Origin: Trileptium ribeirensis
Lineage: Eukaryota > Nematoda > Enoplea > Enoplida > Thoracostomopsidae
Assembly: GCA_030248225.1 (NCBI GenBank)
Contig: JASANE010000722.1
Span: 1-64,000 of the forward strand
DNA: 64,000 nt
Direction of reading: 5' to 3'
Part shown: piece after piece, positions 13,847 to 25,229 of the stretch
Numbering within the stretch: the first letter of the stretch is position 1
Layout: every line of letters begins with the position of its first letter
The notes under the pieces: generated by a model
Databases searched by the model: none
Told to the model about the DNA's origin: nothing
The model's input: only the letters and a program-made list of their open reading frames with translations
Made by a program: the position numbers and the translations under genes

Positions 13847-14197
13847 TTTCCTATATATTGCGCAATACCAACGAATATTATTTGGTGTATAAGTATTAAG
13901 TGAGTGTGACAATTTCAGACACGTTCTTGGTAGGATGAACTTGATAGAACAATAGTCAACGGGTTTCCTATATATTGCGCAATCCCAACGAATATTACTT
14001 GGTGTATAAGTATTAAGTGAGCGTGACAATTTCAGACACGTTCTTGGTAGGATGAATTTGATAGAACAATAGTCAACGGGTTTCCTATATATTGCGCAAT
14101 ACCAATTAATATTATTTGGTGTATAAGTATTAAGTGAGTGTGACAATTTCAGACAGGTTCTTGGTAGGATGAATATAGAACAATAGTCAACGGGTTA
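13847..14197. repeat. 117-bp tandem repeat, three copies
   Basis: TTTCCTATATATTGCGCAAT starts at 13847, 13964 and 14081, an exact 117-bp spacing. The copies differ at a few positions, and the third lacks a few bases near its end. Because 117 is a multiple of three, one minus-strand frame stays open across the array as 39-residue repeats (13829-14146). I read this as a by-product, not a gene. Confidence 0.9.
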
Positions 14198-14464
14198 TTA
14201 TTTATGTTTCACGCTGAAACACAAGAAACTTTAATATATTTATTTTTCAACTCCACCAAAAATTTAGCTAATTTCGGTTAGCCCGAGAACAATTTTAGAA
14301 ATACCAAATAAAATTTTTCAATCAAACAGTGTGCGATAAATAATTACAACTGAGTCTCAGTTTACATATGCTTGGTCATGTCTAGAAGTTTCGGATTTGT
14401 CCAGAACTTGCATAGTCTAAAAATATGAAAACATTTCCAGTCTACTCGAAGATTTCATATGTAA

Positions 14465-14761
14465 CTAAGCTATGTGGACGTGAAAAACCTTAAATGCGTA
14501 AAGTTTGTTTAAGCAATATAACTTGTGTTTATCTGATTTAGCATAAGACACAATCAATTCTGCATCAAAATTTGCAAGTTTGAAAGTGTGAACACAGTTC
14601 AAACATTTCATGAATGTTCCTTGTAGCCAATCATGGACAAGATATATTACTCTGAAAAAGTTTGAGCTCAAATCTTGAAATATCGCAATTTTCATTTAAA
14701 AATCACTGTCAAATTTTGATCAAAATTTGAGCAAAAAGTTTGAGCGTGTGAACAGCCTTCA
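14465..14761. mobile_element. TTAA-target MITE, copy 1 (diverged)
   Basis: The right end is GAGCAAAAAGTTTGAGCGTG followed by TGAACAGCC. The left end is CTAAGCTATGTGGACGTG, a mutated form of the same end inverted. The interior shares TAGCCAATCATGGAC with the copy at 43194-43516, in opposite orientation. TTAA is mutated on both sides (CTAA, TTCA). Confidence 0.7.
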
Positions 14762-15205
14762 GTATGTACAATACTAAATGTTACTGTCCATGTGTCTTGG
14801 TCATCCGATTGGACATTACTAGAGATGTTTTATAGGTTTACTACCGTGCAAAGTGTAATAGATGGCCCACTTCAAAAACTGAAGAGCAATAAAATTTGTC
14901 TCTGAAAAATTTGTATTACTGGGTCTTGATTGCATCTGGAAAATTACTGGGTCCGTGCAATCTATTTTCACCTACAAATTTCCAAATTACTACTGTATTG
15001 TATAATAAGTGCACACGAAATAATCGGGGCATCAAATTTTGCAGAAATCCATTTCATTGGTCCTATGTAGCATCTAGAAAATTTCGGGGTAATCCCACCT
15101 ACAATTTTAGTGTGCATAGTTATAGTTTATTTGATTGACTGTTAATTTTCCAATATATATACATTAGGAATTCCGCCATAACGACACATAGTAATGACTC
15201 AGCGA
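14762..15205. other. Nothing recognised
   Basis: AT-rich sequence; the open frame at 14896-15138 has no recognisable features. Confidence 0.4.
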
Positions 15206-15215
15206 TACTAGACTA

Positions 15216-15632
15216 TCACTTCCACTGTGACAGAAAACCAAAGTCGATTGCCACGTATTCCACATACTCCAGATATGCATACTATAAGTTTGTTACCCAA
15301 CCCCACAAGCAACACATTTGGAACCCACTTCTCATTATGCAGCAGATTCTTCAGTGCGTTGATTCTTCATCCTGACTGATGTAGGAGTAGCCAGTGCCAC
15401 TTTTCCAACATTAAGCCGTCTACAAGTCACTTCCACTGTGATAAAAAACCTGCGCCGATTGCCGCGTACTCCACATACTCCAGATATGCGTGCCATAAAT
15501 TTATTGCAACTTTTAGGGCCACTTCTCATTATGCAGCAGATTCTTCAGTGGAGTGCAATCTGTGGGCAATTTGATCCTAGCTGATGTAAGGGTAGCCAGG
15601 GCCAATTTTCCAACACAAAGCCATCTGCAAGA
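15216..15632. repeat. Direct tandem duplication, period about 211 bp
   Basis: CACTTCCACTGTGA, CACATACTCCAGATATGC, CACTTCTCATTATGCAGCAG and ATTCTTCAGTG occur in the same order in both halves, about 211 bp apart. The halves have diverged by substitutions and small indels. Confidence 0.7.
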
Positions 15633-15656
15633 CTTTTTTATATTTTTGTCGCTGTA

Positions 15657-16004
15657 ATGAATAATTTAGTTCAAGTTATCATTACACATTCTCTTTCGAG
15701 GAGCCTTCTTTTGAAATATCTTAACCGCGGGACGGTAGACGAAAAATCCCAAATTACGGCAACGTCCCATCTATTTCATAGCGAGTCACTGGTGGTGGTC
15801 TCCCAAACCGTTGAGCTAGCTAGCGTCAAACAACAAATTCGCATATTGGATGCTGTAAAGGCAGTTGGTTTTAAACCAATTCCAAAAGCACAGTACACAT
15901 TTATTATAAAAACGGAAAATATATCAGCGTCGCAAAGCTGTAACAGTTGCGAAAACAATGTCACAGAGCTTACGGCTGAGACAAACAATACATTATTTTG
16001 CTAA
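15657..16004 (+). CDS. Hypothetical 115-codon open frame
   Basis: Begins with ATG and runs uninterrupted to TAA. I recognise no domain. There are four cysteines, two of them in a CNSC pair near residue 95, and no clear signal peptide or membrane span. The right two thirds has a slightly more even base composition than its surroundings. There is no obvious neighbouring exon. It could be a chance frame, a single exon, or a small gene. Confidence 0.2.
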   Translation: MNNLVQVIITHSLSRSLLLKYLNRGTVDEKSQITATSHLFHSESLVVVSQTVELASVKQQIRILDAVKAVGFKPIPKAQYTFIIKTENISASQSCNSCENNVTELTAETNNTLFC

Positions 16005-16009
16005 AAAAA

Positions 16010-18144
16010 CAATACAAATACAGTGTTTTCGTATCTTCAAAGCAAACAGCCAGAAGTCGGTAAATATTAGTTGCAGACAAACCTATAATATAAGATTCAT
16101 TTTTTTGAGAAACGGTGTTTTACTAAATAAATATTGCTGTCAAAACCATAGACAATATTAAAAGACTGAGAAAAAAGCCGAATCGATACCGCTAGTGAAC
16201 AGCAAAACCCACAGTTTGTAGGCTGTGAACAGGACACCGTATCGGCATTATATTATGCGTGGCAAAAAGGGTTCTTTGCATTTTATAGTTTAAATTCGTG
16301 TGTGTGTGTTGTCGGTTATAAATATTTCAAGTCTCCAGAAATTTAAATTCTGTATGCGCAGAACAAAATTTACAAAATTAAAACAGGAAAAGATTATTAT
16401 GTGTCCGCGGTCAATACTAGTGAAGCTCGCTTGCGAGCCAAAATTCGAGTGGTGAGAACAATCCCCCTAACTCTGTTGTAGAAAGCACACACAAACAAAG
16501 CCTACACACAGTACGCAGGTGCAGCATTATATAAAGCGTGAGTGATGAGTCATAGTTACGCCAGCATCTTTTGATAGCCAACGTTTGCAGTAGACAAAAC
16601 ATCATACAACGAGTACAAAAACAATGAACTAACAATTTAATAATTCAATGAAACCCTAAATTGACCGTGAAAATAACGTTAAGGAATTCAAACCGACACT
16701 TGAGAAAAATCTCATTTTTCACACCAAGTATGAAGCAGAAGTGTAAAAAATATTTGCCACACAATATTTTTGACACTCGCAATGAGCTTGTTGGCCCAGA
16801 AAACCCCATATAAGACTTTTAAAGCAACAAAAAACACACATTTAGGTGCATTTCCCACGACTTTTCACCAAATATGAAATTTGGCGCCAACTATAAGCTT
16901 ATAGACTCCAGAGTGCGAAATAGTTGAAAAACTTGTTATATATGATTGGAAAGCCCTGGTAAAGCTACATGGAATAGGCCTATTAGTTTGCGGATAGGTC
17001 GTTTACTTATTGAGAAAAGTCGCCAAAACTGGAGGGTGTGCCCGAAAAATGGGCCAAAATGACGTCATTTTGCCCCATAACTTTTCCTACGGGAAAAAAA
17101 TTAAAAAATTGGGCTCCGTCAGTACAACTAAATCGACCATTGCAGCTCGAATGAGCTATCTTGCATCAAAATCTGCCCAACTTTATCGAGATCCAGGTGC
17201 GACAGACACACAGACAAACACACAGGCAGGATCTTTTCAACCCCCTCCAGAGCCAAAATTGAAAATTCTCGTTCCGCCTCGCTCTCTCATTCCACTCGAA
17301 TTCAACAATATTTTCCGTTTGTACTTATGCCTATAAGAGCATTATGTCTCATTACTGCTGCGTCCACGAAAGCTAACGTTGGCATTGTGCGAAACTCTGT
17401 ACTGCACACAAATAGAACGCGATATTCGGCAATATTATAGGTACATCGCTGAACCCGATTTGACCCGACGACCCAATCGGATCTATGACAAGAGTAGACC
17501 CGAATCCAACCTGAATGCGGTCTCCAGTTAGTTAGGTTAGATTCGAACAATTATAGCATGTAAGTATTCAAGTTAGCTCATCGTGGATACCTTTCGATGA
17601 TGTCACGCAAGACGCTTAATTACACACGCTCATTATAGATCGAAACGGTGCTGAAAATTTTCCAAATATTTGTAATTCAGGAGACGGGTATCCTGATTAG
17701 AATGTGTAGGATTACCAGCAAACCTGTTTTTACTGAGTAGTAACCACGACTAATACTTCTGACCAGAACGATGCTAATTGCTAACGAAAAAATAAAATTA
17801 TTAATGCTTTATGTTCAGAACATGGCATGATCCTGAATCGCTGCAAATCTTGTGCTCCAGTTCAAAAAGTTGCCTTTAGCAATTTGTCCATGTTGATAAT
17901 TTGTGTTTGAATCATTTAGATCGAACGAACATTGAATTTCATGAAATAATTAGAAAATAATTTCCGTGTATCGAGTTTCCAGTATATCTGAAAAATCACT
18001 TTTTTCCATAAAAACTTATCTTAGTTTTTAAACCAAAATTTGCACGAAATTATATTATATAAGACATAACCCTCTTCGAAATATAAAGTCGCGATCATAC
18101 GAATCATAAAGCAGCAAAAGTAGATGAAATTATATTGCAATCAT

Positions 18145-18147
<3 letters not shown>
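16010..18147. other. No supported gene; possible retroelement tail near 17.1-17.3 kb
   Basis: Near 17198-17290 the sequence reads GACAGACACACAGACAAACA and then a GCCTCGCTCTCTC word. This resembles the GACAGACA-rich tails seen next to some non-LTR elements. That is a weak resemblance only. No domain is seen elsewhere in the stretch. Confidence 0.3.

Positions 18148-18201
<54 letters not shown>
18148..18201. repeat. (AT)27 microsatellite
   Basis: A perfect dinucleotide run of 54 bases. Confidence 0.97.
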
Positions 18202-18204
<3 letters not shown>

Positions 18205-20560
18205 ATTCTCTTTCCAAGATTAAAAAATTAATTTAAATTAAAATCAAACTTTCATGTGAAAGTTTCATGAAACTCAGCATGAAACTTCAGAAGTATTAAA
18301 GTGTGTGTATATAATTATAATAGTACAAGTCTCCAGCTTTTATAGATACAGACTATATATAGCCTCCGCGACGAAGATTAAAACTTTGAGCGAGTCAACA
18401 AACTATTCGTTGCGAAAACAATCACCTCTTGCATGAAAATTATATATCCCTCAATCAAGAAAGAGATGCATCAAACAGCATGCCTAAAACCCTGTATAAG
18501 TATTAATTGAGATCACATATTGAGATCAGGATTATTATAATAGCTCCGATATCTGCGGCAGTCATGACTTCATTAAAGCGTCTTTGTGTGTGCTTCACAA
18601 AGAATCAAAATAGATTGTAGAACAGAGAAAGCAAAAATATTATAATATGATTAACCTGTGATGTGTAGAACCTATCAAGCTGTAGTTTCATGAATAGTCG
18701 ACGAGCGCACTACTGTAAATACGCAGAGGTGTTCTAAGTCACGTTAGGATATAGAAATAAGGCCCGATTTGTCGGCTGGGTAGTTAGTAATGTTCTTGGT
18801 TTGTAGGTCCTAGTCTGTCAGGGTTAAAGGGCGGTACTTGACTAACTGGCCCTAAAATGCAAGGAAGCTATTGATTGCATTAGCCATTAGGTACAGAGGT
18901 ACGGCTGTTGTAGTGGCAGGCTCTACAATTTAGTCCATGTTTACTCTTTCGGTGCTAAATGCCACAGCCGCATTGGATATAGTATGTGAGGGCATACTTT
19001 TGACGCCGACGAATCCGAGAGTCCCAGCCCAGTAGGCCATTTTAAAAGCTGGTGCTCGATAACAATCTACGAAACAACGTTCAACTGCAACCGACAGCCG
19101 CCTGTACAGGCCAAGATAAACAGAGTTGATTTTTTAGACGGCGTAGTCAACCACTTGGCTCACTTGGATTCGTCACGCTTCAAATAGTTCAAAGATATGC
19201 GTCAATATATACAAATTCAATCTGACAGACTAACACTACACCATACATGTCAACAGGGTAAGGATATTCTCAATAAGAGTCGCACCTTTTTCTAAGCCAT
19301 ATTTACCTCCGCCTCCAATACCCCTCATGGAAATTTTAGGAATTATTATAAACATATTGTTATGAATGTTTTATAGCAAAGTATAAGCAGATTCGATATT
19401 TGCAAAGTTAATCCCACCTGCCCTCTACATACTCTCCCTTCACGCCAGAAACTGCTGCCTAACCTGAAAGAGTATTGACATTTAGTGAAAAAGCCTGGTT
19501 TCTTCATGTTCGCCGCGGTATGCAAGGATTTAGCCTTTAAAAATATTTCTGCAAGCGACATTTCACCAAAAGTAGCTCTGTTTCACTGCCTATTGCCTGA
19601 ACGTAAACTGCTCAAAATTGTTTCCCTTTCGCATCGCCAAGCCTGCTATTAATTACAAGTTTCACCAATGACAAAACTAGATTTCCTCAAATGATTTTAG
19701 AATCAGGCTTTATTCGAGTTCACTGCAATTTCGGTAATCACTTTATCCAAAACGCTACTGTCGATGATAGCTTTGCGGCAATATAATTTATCGGAAATTT
19801 CCATTTATATATTTCCTTGCTGAGGTTTCTCAACCACTTGCAGTACGCATTTCAGTAAGTATTACTTGACATATGATTTAGCTAATTTAGTTCCGACAGA
19901 AACTGGTTGAATCAAACAGTTTCCGCTGTCATTTCGGAGTTGGAGTCATGATAAATTTACAGCTGTGCATGGTTCTGTGAAACGGCTGTGTTGCATAAAC
20001 TTCATGTGTTCTAGGGCATGCCACTACGCTCTCCCAGTTCTCAAACGCTACAGAATACCAAAGCCCGTAAAGTTATGGCGAGGTAGTTGGTGGGAAAGGC
20101 TAGCATATTAACTATGATGAATTCCGACAACCACAGTTGTATTTCAGTTTTTGGCTTCTTGACCACTTCCTTTGCTTCACTAAAGGTCGCATTCTGAAGC
20201 AAATAAGTACTGAACAAGGTGAAAACTATCAATCATCACGCCAGACAATGCCACTTTCAGTACGATCTAACTAAATACAGATAAGCGTTGGTTAGAAACT
20301 CTTCTATCAATTATACGGCATTACATGTAAAACCGAAAAAGTCATAGCAGAGACAGTGTTAGCTAACCAAGTGTACGAATCCATGGTGTTTTATAAAATC
20401 ATCCAAATTATTAATCAATCAGAAACAAAATTCTAGTTACGCTTTCGCGTCTTGTGCATCGTCATCTGCGTTCCAATAATAAAATCCCAATTCGTGTTAT
20501 TTAATATAAATGTTGATTTTTGTCGATGATTTCAATCTATTTTAATCAGGTCCTGGCAGG
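18202..20560. other. No supported gene
   Basis: The block 18750-19150 is less AT-rich than its surroundings but shows no open frame with recognisable domains. Nothing else was recognised. Confidence 0.4.
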
Positions 20561-20624
20561 TATACCACCATGGGAGCTGGCGAAAACACGATAAATTGTG
20601 TAACTAAAATAGTATATTATTTTA

Positions 20625-20690
20625 TAAAATTATATATAGCTGTGTATATATACATATATAGATGTATATATATGTATATATACACGGGAA
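20625..20690. repeat. TA-rich microsatellite-like tract
   Basis: Interrupted TATATA/TGTATA runs. The Tyr-Ile-rich open frames on both strands here are artefacts of this tract. Confidence 0.85.
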
Positions 20691-20744
20691 AACGACGCGC
20701 TCCAAGAACCCAGGTATGGCGTGAAAATGTGCAAAGAGTGGCTA

Positions 20745-23360
20745 TTGACGGCTGCGAGCAATCTATAACAATTACATCATTGAACGTTCGAGCACTGGTG
20801 CGCGATATACGTTCACCTGATGTCACTCGTTAGCAAAACGGAACATCGACATTGCAGCACTATCCGAAAATCATCTGTCTGAAACAGGAACCACGGTCAT
20901 TAAATCACAAACAGCAAAATAAAAATCCCTTTTTTCAGGACCAAAAAACCTCCGGTAACGCTGGGATAGGAATTGCTGTTAAAGCTGAAATATGTCATGA
21001 TCTAATTGCGTGGTATTCAATAAGCTCGAGATTACCAGCGGCCTTATTTCGTGCTCAGCCATACAGTATCTCAGTTCTGAGTATATGCCCCAACCGACAA
21101 CGCTGGCGCCGTTGAAAAAGATAATTTCTAAAAACATCTAACACAACAGTGCCCTCTTCTACGTAGAAATTACAATATCCTCATCGTCTGGCGATTTCAA
21201 CGCTCAGATTGGAACCCGACTCGCAGGAGAAAAACGCTTCGTGCGAAAATTTAACCTTGGTCGACGGACAGACAATGGCACTCGCCTGATGTCCTTAATC
21301 TTAGCGTGGTGAACACTCACTTCAAGCACAAACTGCGCCGCCGGCAAACATGGAATTCTCCACGCGGAATTCAATAAGCTCGAGATTATCAGCGGCCTCA
21401 TTTCGTGCTCAGCCATATAGTATCTCAGTTCTGAGTATATGCCCCAACCGACAACGCTGGCGCCGTTGAAAAAGATAATTTCTAAAAACTTCTAACACAA
21501 CAGTGCCCTCTTCTACGTAGAAATTACAATATCCTCATCGTCTGGCGATTTCAACGCCCAGATTGGAACCCGACTCGCAGGAGAAAAACCCTTCGTGCGA
21601 AAATTTAACCTTGGTCGACGGACAGACAATGGCACTCGCCTGATGTCCTTAATCTTAGCGTGGTGAACATTCACTTCAAGCACAAACTGCGCCGCCGGCA
21701 AACATGGAATTCTCCACGCGGCGGCTTGTTTCAGCTGGACCATGTCTTGGTCAGTGCGCAGCTACAATCATCAGTCATCGGCTGTCGCACATTTTGGGGC
21801 AACTCGCTGCCCAGAGATCACGACGTGGTTGTTGCCAAATTTAGGCAAAATCTTAGCAGTTCTCACTTCCGACGCACTAAGCGACCGTCGGATTTTGACA
21901 CTCTGTGATATCCTGCAGTTCGCAAAGAATTCAATGCTGCACTGACTAACCGATTTGGACGGCTATGACATCTGCTGAAGAATGCTGAATTTCGTTGAAA
22001 CCTGACATCATGGCGGTTGTCGACGAGGTATTACCGCGAAAAAGTGCACAAATAGAGTATCCAACCTAACCCCCGCTGTCGCCGAACAACTGAATTCAAC
22101 ACTAACCCACAATAGGGGTGTAGTCGATCAGACGATTCTGCAGAAACGCTTTGGAAAAAAAATCAAAGAGGATAAACAAAGGTTTCTCGACAACATTGCA
22201 TCTGAATATCGTCGACAGCGGCTGCTCTACATGGAGAGCGCAAAGTATTCGATCTGAGCCAAAATAACTGACCCAACCGACGCACAAACACTCAAGGTAT
22301 TATAAGAGATGGTGACGGACGCCCACTAGCTACAGATTCCGCACAACTGGACCGATAGAGTCAACACTTCGATGCACTCTTAAATCACAACGCCCCGAAT
22401 CAGCTAATTTCCTATGAGCATCTGGAGGTTGCGGGGTTTTACGAATGCAATTGAATAACTCCGTCTGAAGACAAAATCTTTCAAGCCGTAAGGTGCCTTC
22501 GAAACGGGAAATGACAGTATCTTCCGGAGTGCTACAAACCAGGCAATGCCGCATTAATGAAGCAGCTTCATAGATTGATTGCGAACATTTGGAAATATGG
22601 CATGCCGCAGGGTTCCATTCTATACCCGATGCTGTTCAACTTCGTGGTCGACTGCGTAATGCAAATTGCGCTTAGAGAAGGTGACGGAGTAATCATCGAC
22701 GACACCAACCAGCGCTACACTGATGCGTCTTACGACAATTACAGTATAAACAGAGTTCATCTCACAGCTGCACTTGTTACTGTGTCGAATCAGCGCAGAC
22801 ACCGAACGCGTGAGACTTCGAACCAGTGACATCAAAACAATGGTCATGTGCTGATGTACATCGGGTAACACAAACGTCGTTATCGGGACAAGACATTCGA
22901 ACAAGTTCAGAACTTCTGTTAGCAATAAACCAAAGCACATGTTCCTCAGAAACTGATATCAGCGCTAGAATATCAAAATTCCGAGCTGCATTTTGTGTCG
23001 TAAGCGACTCTGGCAATCAACAACCGTACTGCTTAAAACAAAGCTTAACATCTACAACGCTACCATACGGCCAGTCCTACTCTATGGGTCGGAAAGATGG
23101 TCAGTCGGAGCTAGCGTCATATATACATCAGCTGGACGTCTTTGAAAATTTTTGTCCAAGTCTCATTCTCGCAGGATCTCGCAGGTAGACCTCATCACGT
23201 GCGGTGAATTCCAGCGCTGAAACTTTCACACCGTAACAATAGCAGAAGCGCTACGGCGCAGTCGGCTACGGCTTGTTGGCCACGTATTCCCCATGGTGCC
23301 AATACGCTGGCCACAACGACTACTGCTGGCTGAATGTCTTGAACGAATGGTTAGGTAAAC
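20745..23360 (+). pseudogene. RTE-like LINE: endonuclease and reverse transcriptase relic
   Basis: Reading left to right with frame changes, an apurinic-type endonuclease starts near 20780 (SLNVRALVRD, then the degraded ALSETHLSE line near 20850) and has GNAGIGIAVKAE near 20955. It then shows the SGDFNAQIG motif near 21185, which occurs twice because of a duplication, and a C-terminal part with QLDHVLV and PRDHDVVVAKF near 21730-21840. The reverse transcriptase follows: AVRCLRNGK near 22490, ALMKQLHRLIANIW near 22560, then GMPQGSILYPMLFNFVVD near 22600. The 3' end has ISARISKFRAAF near 22970 and RLRLVGHV then RWPQRLLLAE near 23265-23335. Many stops, frameshifts and a lost YADD box make it inactive. 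The type is inferred from the endonuclease-RT order and the LHRLIANIW and GHV motifs. Confidence 0.8.
21015..21722. repeat. 354-bp tandem duplication inside the LINE endonuclease
   Basis: ATTCAATAAGCTCGAGATTA (with C at the last A-adjacent position varying) begins at 21015 and 21369, and the following 354 bases repeat with only scattered substitutions. The unit is 118 codons, so it preserves frame. The high identity means the duplication is young relative to the decay of the element. Confidence 0.9.
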
Positions 23361-24000
23361 TTGTACAACTGCTATATACGTATATATTCCTAACAGGACG
23401 GTAGTGATTTAGGAATGGAGAAAACATGAATTTTAGTATGAAAACATTGTCTTTCTATTAAACTACGATCCTTTTACCTGATAATGAGTATATGGTGAGG
23501 GCAAGCTTTCATTATACCCCATATGGCCCAACAGTTTATGATAGTGTTGTTCTGAGTGCTGTGGCAAAACGTCACAACCTATAAGCTAAGTATTTTAGGA
23601 CAAATAATGAGTAACAAAATAGCGAAACATAATCATTTTACAGAAAATCGGTTATCATAACCTCCTTTTGAGTGGACAGCTGAATGGAGATAAATCAGTT
23701 TCAGAATAGACATGTGCCGCAACAATGGAACCACATCTTGTAGTATCCCAAGCGAAGATAATAATTATCTACTACAAAAGGGTAATTGGTCATAATCTGA
23801 GCTAAGTGAAGAAAAATCATAAAAAATAGTTTATTGCTATATACACCATTCCCTATTGTAGACCCCTACTATAAACCGCTTCCAGACGCCAGCTGGGTCA
23901 ACCTATAGGATTAAGCTCAGTACCAACCGTAACCAATGCACAGTTGATAAAATCCAAAATGTTTATTGTGTGCAATGTATAACTAAAATCTTCATATAAA
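23361..24000. other. Nothing recognised
   Basis: No open frame or repeat that can be assigned. Confidence 0.45.
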
Positions 24001-24009
24001 ATGTGAGTA

Positions 24010-24930
24010 GATTTCCAAACACGGATCCCTTTGTATGATTTTATTGTTTTCTTAATTCCATTCCTTCGTTGTATTTCAATTGCTCGTCTTGTCAGTTTTT
24101 GAGTGGTAAGCCTCGCCAAACACGGATGTCTTTGTAGGATTTTATTGTTTTCTTAATTCCATTCCTTCGTTGTATTTCAACTGCACGACTTCTCAGTTTT
24201 TGAGTGGCAAACCTCGCCAAACACGGATCCCTTTGTATGATTTTATTGTTTTCTTAGTTCCATTCCTTCGTTGTATTTCAACTGCACGACTTCTCAGTTT
24301 TTGAGTGGCAAACCTCGCCAAATACGGATGTCTTTGTAGGATTTTATTGTTTTCTTAGTTCCATTCCTTCGTTGTATTTCAACTGCACGACTTCTCAGTT
24401 TTTGAGTGGCAAACCTCGCCAAACACGGATCCCTTTGTATGATTTTATTGTTTTCTTAGTTCCATTCCTTCGTTTTATTTCAATTGCTCGTCTTGTCAGT
24501 TTTTGAGTGGCAAACCTCGCCAAACACGGATGTCTTTGTAGGATTTTATTGTTTTCTTAATTCCATTCCTTCGTTGTATTTCAACTGCACGACTTCTCAG
24601 TTTTTGAGTGGCAAACCTCACCAAACACGGATGTCTTTGTAGGATTTTATTGTTTTCTTAGTTCCATTCCTTCGTTTTATTTCAACTGCACGACTTCTCG
24701 GTTTTTGAGTGGCAAACCTCGCCAAACACGGATGTCTTTGTAGGATTTTATTGTTTTCTTAATTCCATTCCTTCGTTGTATTTCAACTGCACGTCTGCTT
24801 AGTTTTTGAATGGCAAACCTCGCCAAACACGGATGTCTTTGTAGGATTTTATTGTTTTCTTAATTCCATTCCTTCGTTTTATTTCAACTGCACGTCTTGT
24901 CAGTTTTTGAGTGACAAACCTCGCCAATTT
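24010..24930. repeat. 101-bp minisatellite, nine copies in two alternating forms
   Basis: ACGGAT recurs at 24021, 24122, 24223, 24324, 24425, 24526, 24627, 24728 and 24829, every 101 bp. Units carry either GGATCCCTTTGTATGA (copies 1, 3, 5) or GGATGTCTTTGTAGGA (copies 2, 4, 6-9). The opening array is therefore A-B-A-B-A-B, followed by B-B-B. No spacers vary between units, so it is not a CRISPR array. Confidence 0.95.
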
Positions 24931-25028
24931 GATCAATTTCACGATAGGAGCCTTTTAGATTCAAATGTATCCCTCCAGTGGGGAAGAATTATGAGTTGAG
25001 GACCAGCATTTTCATCCAAAAATTGGCC

Positions 25029-25222
25029 CGTCAACCTTAGGGGCCGAGTTATAATGCAGGCCATGCCGTTCTCGGTATAGTGAGCCTTAGTTTTAGCCTA
25101 AGCTATGGTTCCTATAATGAGCCATGTACTAAGCCTAAGTCGGGGAAGCTGCCGCCCCCGAACTCCTTGTTCTAAGATGTTCTTTTTTCTAACATTATAA
25201 CGCCCGGCCCCTAAAGTTGATA
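25029..25222. mobile_element. MITE with TCAACYTTAGGGGCCG ends, copy 1
   Basis: The left end is GTCAACCTTAGGGGCCG. The right end, GGCCCCTAAAGTTGATAT, is its inverted complement with few changes. The interior contains AAGCCTAAGTCGGG and GCTGCCGCCCC, shared with 39686-39859. No coding sequence is present. Confidence 0.75.
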
Positions 25223-25229
25223 TGACTCT

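Noticed and set aside
13829..14146. 105-codon repetitive open frame
   Set aside because: Explained by the 117-bp tandem repeat; no start context or domain.
20617..20833. Tyr-Ile-rich frames on both strands
   Set aside because: Produced by the TA-rich tract.
24010..24930. Regular repeats resembling a CRISPR array
   Set aside because: Units are contiguous 101-bp copies with no unique spacers, in animal-like nuclear DNA.
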